A stretch of DNA of 43,015 nucleotides from assembly GCA_021324135.1 (NCBI GenBank), contig JAJPJO010000312.1, positions 1-43,015 of the forward strand. Direction: 5' to 3'. Both the position numbers and the translations under genes were made by a program. The DNA comes from Pseudomonadota bacterium. Its GTDB lineage: Bacteria > Cyanobacteriota > Vampirovibrionia > Obscuribacterales > Obscuribacteraceae. The notes under the pieces were generated by a model. That model was not told the origin of the DNA, did not search any database, and was given only the letters and a program-made list of their open reading frames with translations. Shown piece after piece: positions 42,757-43,015 of the stretch (positions within the stretch are counted from its first letter, which is position 1; every line of letters begins with the position of its first letter).

Positions 42757-43015
42757 ATGAGTTCAGAATTATCGTGGTTATCCATAGCCTTAAATTCCAC
42801 GTTGACCAAGTTGCCCCTCTATTTGACTTTCCTGGTGGGCTTTATTGTGGCGTTGGTTTATGCGAACAGATATCCGAAAGTGGCTATATTTGTGATTGCC
42901 GCCATGATCATTTCCGTTATGTCGGAGTTTGGTCTCTCGGTGGCGGCAGCCTGGTTGACAAGCTTCATAATGAAACAGGGTGTTGGCGCTTCCGGCATAG
43001 GCGCCGGACTTAGAA
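42757..43015 (+). CDS. Membrane protein, cut by the right window edge
   Basis: The ATG at 42757 opens a frame that runs off the window (86 codons visible, no stop). The start MSSELSWLSIALNSTLTKL is followed by hydrophobic helices LYLTFLVGFIVALVYANR and VAIFVIAAMIISVMSEFGLSVA, and a third may begin near the edge. No motif identifies a family. It follows the unknown 199-residue protein by 48 bases on the same strand. Confidence 0.65.
   Translation, partial: MSSELSWLSIALNSTLTKLPLYLTFLVGFIVALVYANRYPKVAIFVIAAMIISVMSEFGLSVAAAWLTSFIMKQGVGASGIGAGLR

Overview
The window is a 43 kb chromosomal stretch, close to 99% of it readable as ordinary protein-coding genes with short spacers. I saw no tRNA, rRNA, CRISPR array, transposase or phage gene. 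The mix is a cyanobacterial-type primary sigma factor, a cyanobacterial-like small [2Fe-2S] protein, a CxxC zinc-ribbon protein, and very large Ser/Thr kinase, Sel1, TPR and WG-repeat proteins. This suggests a Gram-negative, probably non-photosynthetic relative of Cyanobacteria (Vampirovibrionia/Melainabacteria, Obscuribacterales-like). That placement is inference from protein style only; no rRNA is present.

Left part (1-13.4 kb): a 5'-truncated unknown gene, tatA, uvrB, the primary sigma factor gene, a DUF2167 membrane protein gene broken by one apparent extra base, a minus-strand zinc-ribbon protein, a Tat-exported GH127 glycosidase, a membrane protein, a Nudix-fold protein with a ruined Nudix box, a membrane protein, and a three-gene NitT/TauT-type ABC importer (lipoprotein, ATPase, permease).

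Middle (13.6-26.6 kb): a PAS-PAS histidine kinase lies convergent to the importer and divergent from a 1352-residue Ser/Thr kinase. That kinase carries two copies of an unusual N-terminal cysteine motif and about 19 Sel1 repeats. Then come a minus-strand [2Fe-2S] protein, an L10 leader with a probable attenuator, rplJ-rplL, a zinc-ribbon/TPR membrane protein whose stop codon overlaps that of a degenerate GGDEF protein, an Mpo1-like membrane protein, and an exported TPR-alpha/beta-hydrolase fusion.

Right part (26.7-43 kb): tex, a spacer with possible ORF remains, a SulP anion transporter, a translationally coupled pair (M16 zinc protease and WG-repeat/TPR exported protein), a small exported protein made of 11-residue repeats, an exported M20 peptidase, a PhyH-type protein with an altered metal motif, a MATE transporter, an unknown protein, and a membrane protein running off the right edge.

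No classic defence or biosynthetic island is visible. The least familiar elements are the twin CPxC...RAGSLTQW...CxC module on the giant kinase, the 11-mer repeat protein, and several enzyme folds with lost active sites (Nudix, GGDEF, possibly PhyH). Several large exported or membrane repeat proteins (Sel1, TPR, WG) suggest heavy investment in envelope scaffolds.
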